Below are positions 61,239 through 64,000 of a stretch of DNA of 64,000 nt, piece by piece. Positions within the stretch are counted from its first letter, which is position 1; each line of letters opens with the position of its first letter. The DNA is from Pontibacter amylolyticus. Lineage in GTDB: Bacteria; Bacteroidota; Bacteroidia; Cytophagales; Hymenobacteraceae. Made by a program: the position numbers and the translations under genes. The stretch is from assembly GCF_014638845.1 (NCBI RefSeq), contig NZ_BMFP01000005.1:282326-346325 (forward strand), given 5' to 3'. The notes under the pieces were generated by a model, which did not search any database, was not told the origin of the DNA, and worked only from the letters and a program-made list of their open reading frames with translations.

Positions 61239-61265
61239 CGCACACTCGCGGGACGCGAGCGGGGG
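61239..61265 (+). repeat. Copy of the CACTCGCGGGACGCGAGCG repeat
   Basis: CACACTCGCGGGACGCGAGC followed by GGGGG matches the minus strand of 46725-46751 at about 23 of 27 positions. Confidence 0.55.
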
Positions 61266-61304
61266 CAGTGTTTTCCAGAAGCTTTCAGGCAAGAAGGCAA
61301 AACC

Positions 61305-62117
61305 CTACTTCGACACAAACACACTCGCTACTGCCTTCCGCACACTACCGTGCTTCTCAAGCAAGGCAGATGCGGTCGCTTCATCGGCACCGGTTTCCGC
61401 CATCACCATGCGCACGCCGCGATGGTAAAGCTTGTGGTTGGTCAATTGCATATCTACCATCTTGTTGCCACGCACGCGGCCAAGCTGGATCATCACTGCG
61501 GTGCTGAGCATGTTGAGTACCAGCTTTTGGGCAGTGCCGGCTTTCATGCGGGTGCTGCCTGTCACGAACTCAGGTCCTACCACCACTTCTACCGGGTACT
61601 GCGCCTCTGCGGCCACCGGGCTGCCGGAGTTGCACACAATGCAGCCGGTTGCCAGCCCATATTCGTTGGCCATGCGCAGACCGCCGATCACATAAGGTGT
61701 TGTGCCGGAGGCAGCAAGTCCTACAATCACATCGTGCTCACCCAAACCGTATTCTTTTAGGTCTTCCCAAGCTTGCTCTGCGTCGTCCTCGGCAAACTCC
61801 ACCGCTTTGCGGATGGCTGTGTCACCTCCGGCAATCAGGCCTACCACCATGTCAAATGGCACGCCGAAGGTTGGCGGGCACTCGGAGGCGTCCACCACGC
61901 CCAGGCGGCCGCTGGTGCCTGCGCCGATGTAAAACAGACGACCACCTTTTTTCATGCGGTCGGCTACGATCTCAGTTAGTTTTTCTATTTGCGGGAGCGC
62001 CTTTTCTACGGCAAGAGGTACGCTTTTGTCTTCCCGGTTGATGTTCTCCAGCACTTCCCTCACCGACATCTTTTCCAGGTCGTTATAATTCGAGTCTTTC
62101 TCGGTTGTAATTTCCAT
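61305..62117 (-). CDS. murQ: N-acetylmuramic acid 6-phosphate etherase
   Basis: Cleaves the lactyl ether of MurNAc-6-P, giving GlcNAc-6-P and D-lactate. The SIS sugar-phosphate fold shows FYIGAGTSGRLGVVDASECP with catalytic Glu79, AEDDAEQA with Glu110, GLAASGTTPYV, and GSTRMKAGTAQKLVLNM. At 270 residues it is slightly shorter than E. coli MurQ (298) but complete. It follows the phosphoesterase/propeller gene by 54 bp on the same strand. A kinase (MurK/AnmK type) needed upstream of it is not visible in the window. Confidence 0.96.
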   Translation of the reverse strand: MEITTEKDSNYNDLEKMSVREVLENINREDKSVPLAVEKALPQIEKLTEIVADRMKKGGRLFYIGAGTSGRLGVVDASECPPTFGVPFDMVVGLIAGGDTAIRKAVEFAEDDAEQAWEDLKEYGLGEHDVIVGLAASGTTPYVIGGLRMANEYGLATGCIVCNSGSPVAAEAQYPVEVVVGPEFVTGSTRMKAGTAQKLVLNMLSTAVMIQLGRVRGNKMVDMQLTNHKLYHRGVRMVMAETGADEATASALLEKHGSVRKAVASVFVSK

Positions 62118-62171
62118 TTTGTGTAAGTATAAATCCTTCTAAATCAATCGCTATACCTGTGTGGCTATACC

Positions 62172-64000
62172 TTATTTGGCAGGCACATACTCCAGGCAGG
62201 CGATTTTCCCATCCATCGTGCTCACGACCACCCTGTTTTTGCCAAGCGGCATTACCGGGTTCATGAGACTGTTTGAACTTTTGTATTTCCAAAGCACCTC
62301 TCCGCTCTGGCGGTCCAGCGCGCTGACCAAACCTGAGTGCGAGGGCACCAGTACGACCTTATTGTGTTCGACAATAGCCGAAGGGGCCAGTTCGTAAGGC
62401 AGCTGCAACGACGATTTCCAGTCTACCTGCAGGGCGTCGGCCGAAGTGGAAACGCCGTATACCTGTCCGTCCATGGTTTTGACATAAACCAGCTTGCCGT
62501 CAGTTGATATGCCCATTGATTCCCGCACGCGGCCTTCTTTCATCTGCTCCCGCCACACCACTTCGCCGGTGTTCGCATCAAGCGAAGTCATGAAGCGATC
62601 GGGGGCTACGATAAAAATACGGTCATTAGCGGCTACCGGGTAGCAGGCAGCCGGCGAGAACATGCGATTGCTGGAGCCGTTGCTCCATTTCCAGGCCAGC
62701 TGACCCGTTTTCGCATCAAGGGCGTAAAAATCGTTGCCCCAGCTGCCAAAGTACACTTTGCCCTGGTACAGCAATGGCTTGTTCACCACAAAGTTATTGA
62801 CCTGATCAAAGTCCCACAGCAGCTTGCCGCTTTTGAGACTTAAGGCACGGAAGTGGCCGTCTGAAGCGCCGATGTAGACGATTCCCCTCTCGATCAGCGG
62901 TGAGCCGAGCACTGGCCGGTTAGCTGTAAATTTCCAGACCAGTTTGCCCGTAGCGGCGGAGAGGCAGTAAATGTTGTTATCAGAAGAGCCCACCACCACA
63001 TAGCCATTGGCTACGGCTGGCGTGGAGTAAATCTTGCCGTTGGTGCGGTAAGTCCATTCGCGCTTCCCTGTTTTGCTATCCAGCGCATACACCTGACCGG
63101 TGGTGTTGGTGGCAATCACCAGGTTCTTATGAACTGTCGTTCCGGCTCCCACATCGCTATCGTCCTGGTACTCCCAAACCAACTTCACGTTCGGGTATAG
63201 CCCGTTCACGGCAAAAGAAGGGCGGTGGTGTTTAGTCGAGTCGTTGGCGAAATCATGCTTCACCAGCGGCACTTCCAGCCATTGCGGCAGGGTTTCTATA
63301 CCTGGCTTGCGGGTCTCAAAACTAGCTTTCCCGTCGGCAATGGTTACAATGTTGTAGCCACCGATCGGTTCCTTGGCCCGCAGGTTAGAGCGGCCCATCA
63401 CGGCAGGTATACCATCGTAGCTAAACTTGCGGTTGCCATGGCCGTGGCCGTGCAGAATGAGTTGGGTGTTTCGGGCGCGCAGCCGGTCAGTCACGTCGTA
63501 CCAGTTGTTGAGCGAAGAGTCCTGCGGGTAGTGGTTCAGGAAAACGATCGGCATTTCGGGATCCGGCAGGTGGTTCAGCACAGAGTCGAGCCACACAATG
63601 TTCTCACGCGGAATCTGCCCAGGCCCCATGCGCATGTTTGGGCCGGAACCGGTGCCAGCGAAGAGATAGCCTTTGTGAGTAAAGGCAAACGTCTCCGCCC
63701 CGAAAACTACCCGAAAGCTGTTGCTGCCGCTCTCCGACCAGTTGGTGTCATGGTTGCCGGGCAAAATGTACCAGGGCTTTTTAATCGTATCAAAGATCTG
63801 TTTGGCCAGTTTCAGTTCTTCATCAGAACCAAATTCGGTGATGTCACCGGTAATGACAACGAACTCAAGGCTGGGGTTGGAATTGATGTCGGCGATGGTG
63901 CGCGCGAGGTCTTCCTGTGCGGTGGGGTTGCCGATATGGGTATCGGATACAAAGGCGAACTGAAAAGATTGTGCCTGGCAAAGACTGGAAACCAGCAATA
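62172..64000 (-). CDS. Calcineurin-like phosphoesterase fused to a PQQ-like beta-propeller (partial, 5' end outside window)
   Basis: The frame is open to the window edge, so the first residues of what looks like a signal peptide (LLVSSLCQAQ) are cut off; at least 608 residues are present. The phosphoesterase domain has FVSDTHIGN, VVITGDITEFG, LPGNHDTNW, FLNHYPQ and LHGHGHGNR (about 10-195). The second half is a propeller of PQQ-like repeats, each with a YALDSKTGKREWTY- or ALSLKSGKLLWDF-type strand (about 285-600). Exported, of unknown substrate. Its place directly upstream of murQ suggests a role in envelope sugar salvage. Confidence 0.88.
   Translation of the reverse strand, partial: LLVSSLCQAQSFQFAFVSDTHIGNPTAQEDLARTIADINSNPSLEFVVITGDITEFGSDEELKLAKQIFDTIKKPWYILPGNHDTNWSESGSNSFRVVFGAETFAFTHKGYLFAGTGSGPNMRMGPGQIPRENIVWLDSVLNHLPDPEMPIVFLNHYPQDSSLNNWYDVTDRLRARNTQLILHGHGHGNRKFSYDGIPAVMGRSNLRAKEPIGGYNIVTIADGKASFETRKPGIETLPQWLEVPLVKHDFANDSTKHHRPSFAVNGLYPNVKLVWEYQDDSDVGAGTTVHKNLVIATNTTGQVYALDSKTGKREWTYRTNGKIYSTPAVANGYVVVGSSDNNIYCLSAATGKLVWKFTANRPVLGSPLIERGIVYIGASDGHFRALSLKSGKLLWDFDQVNNFVVNKPLLYQGKVYFGSWGNDFYALDAKTGQLAWKWSNGSSNRMFSPAACYPVAANDRIFIVAPDRFMTSLDANTGEVVWREQMKEGRVRESMGISTDGKLVYVKTMDGQVYGVSTSADALQVDWKSSLQLPYELAPSAIVEHNKVVLVPSHSGLVSALDRQSGEVLWKYKSSNSLMNPVMPLGKNRVVVSTMDGKIACLEYVPAK

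Larger units (their letters stand above)
60433..61304. other. 872-bp non-coding repeat island between symporter and murQ
   Basis: Made of CCCCTGCCCC-type repeats (60628-60868), copy 3 of the composite repeat (60943-61189) and a CACTCGCGGGACGCGAGCG repeat (61241-61265). Several TATACC motifs are scattered through it. Open frames here coincide with the repeats, and I do not regard them as genes. Confidence 0.7.
121..63410. repeat. Highly iterated CAGGTATAG/CTATACCTG motif scattered through the window
   Basis: The hexamer GGTATA or its complement TATACC appears about 165 times by my manual count, against roughly 31 expected by chance for both strands of 64 kb. Most copies extend to AGGTATA/TATACCT, and many to CAGGTATAG/CTATACCTG. 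Copies lie inside genes in all reading frames, on both strands, and just after stop codons. Some are paired as inverted repeats (9008-9030, 22236-22264, 31034-31047). About fourteen are the full palindrome GGTATACC. Function unknown; see findings. Confidence 0.85.

Overview
The window looks like a chromosomal segment of a Bacteroidota bacterium of the order Cytophagales, most like a Pontibacter or other Hymenobacteraceae. I infer this from the gene set and gene order (pheT, a coiled-coil gene, zapA and rny in a row; a long NagB with a LmbE domain; a beta-helix protein; SusC-plug-like fragments; many short lipoproteins with an SC-type lipobox). Bacteroidota-type promoters (TTTG, about 19-20 bp, TAnnTTTG) also fit. 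I see no rRNA, tRNA, CRISPR array, transposase or prophage.

Layout. 1-11 kb: housekeeping and metabolism: hydrolase, DUF502, ispH, cmk, adenine deaminase, a TauE-type exporter, a response regulator, a cystathionine/cysteine synthase-like enzyme, sucD and a Gfo/Idh oxidoreductase. 10-12 kb: an OxyR-type regulator divergent from dps. 12-17 kb: the pheT-zapA-rny cluster. 17-24 kb: glycerol-3-phosphate dehydrogenase, polysaccharide deacetylase, an unusual pyruvate kinase and a beta-helix protein. 24-27 kb: a small accessory patch with an AT-rich oxygenase-like gene, a frameshifted lipoprotein and a four-helix-bundle gene framed by 40-bp inverted repeats. 27-34 kb: radC, a phosphoesterase, uvsE, DUF4112 and several small lipoproteins.

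34-64 kb is dominated by amino-sugar and peptidoglycan salvage. It holds an FHS-type sugar transporter, GH20 hexosaminidase, NagB-LmbE fusion and ROK regulator; then an NlpC/P60 endopeptidase, DUF819 membrane protein, KBL/BioF-like enzyme, L-Ala-D/L-Glu epimerase, PBP4-type carboxypeptidase and amidase; then a NagZ-type GH3/beta-lactamase fusion and a NagX-like membrane protein; then an FAD/Fe-S dehydrogenase, a sodium:solute symporter, MurQ etherase and a phosphoesterase/PQQ-propeller protein. I read this as one metabolic neighbourhood. Wall fragments are trimmed outside the cytoplasm, MurNAc and GlcNAc are imported, MurQ yields GlcNAc-6-P plus D-lactate, the NagB fusion may deacetylate and deaminate the sugar, and the dehydrogenase could oxidise the D-lactate. 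No sugar kinase and no ordinary NagA is visible here.

The DNA itself also carries signals. A short motif, CAGGTATAG/CTATACCTG, is strongly over-represented inside and between genes, and there are several families of dispersed non-coding repeats. These, the inverted-repeat-framed four-helix-bundle unit and the salvage superlocus are the points I would check first. All calls come from reading the sequence; no database search was run.
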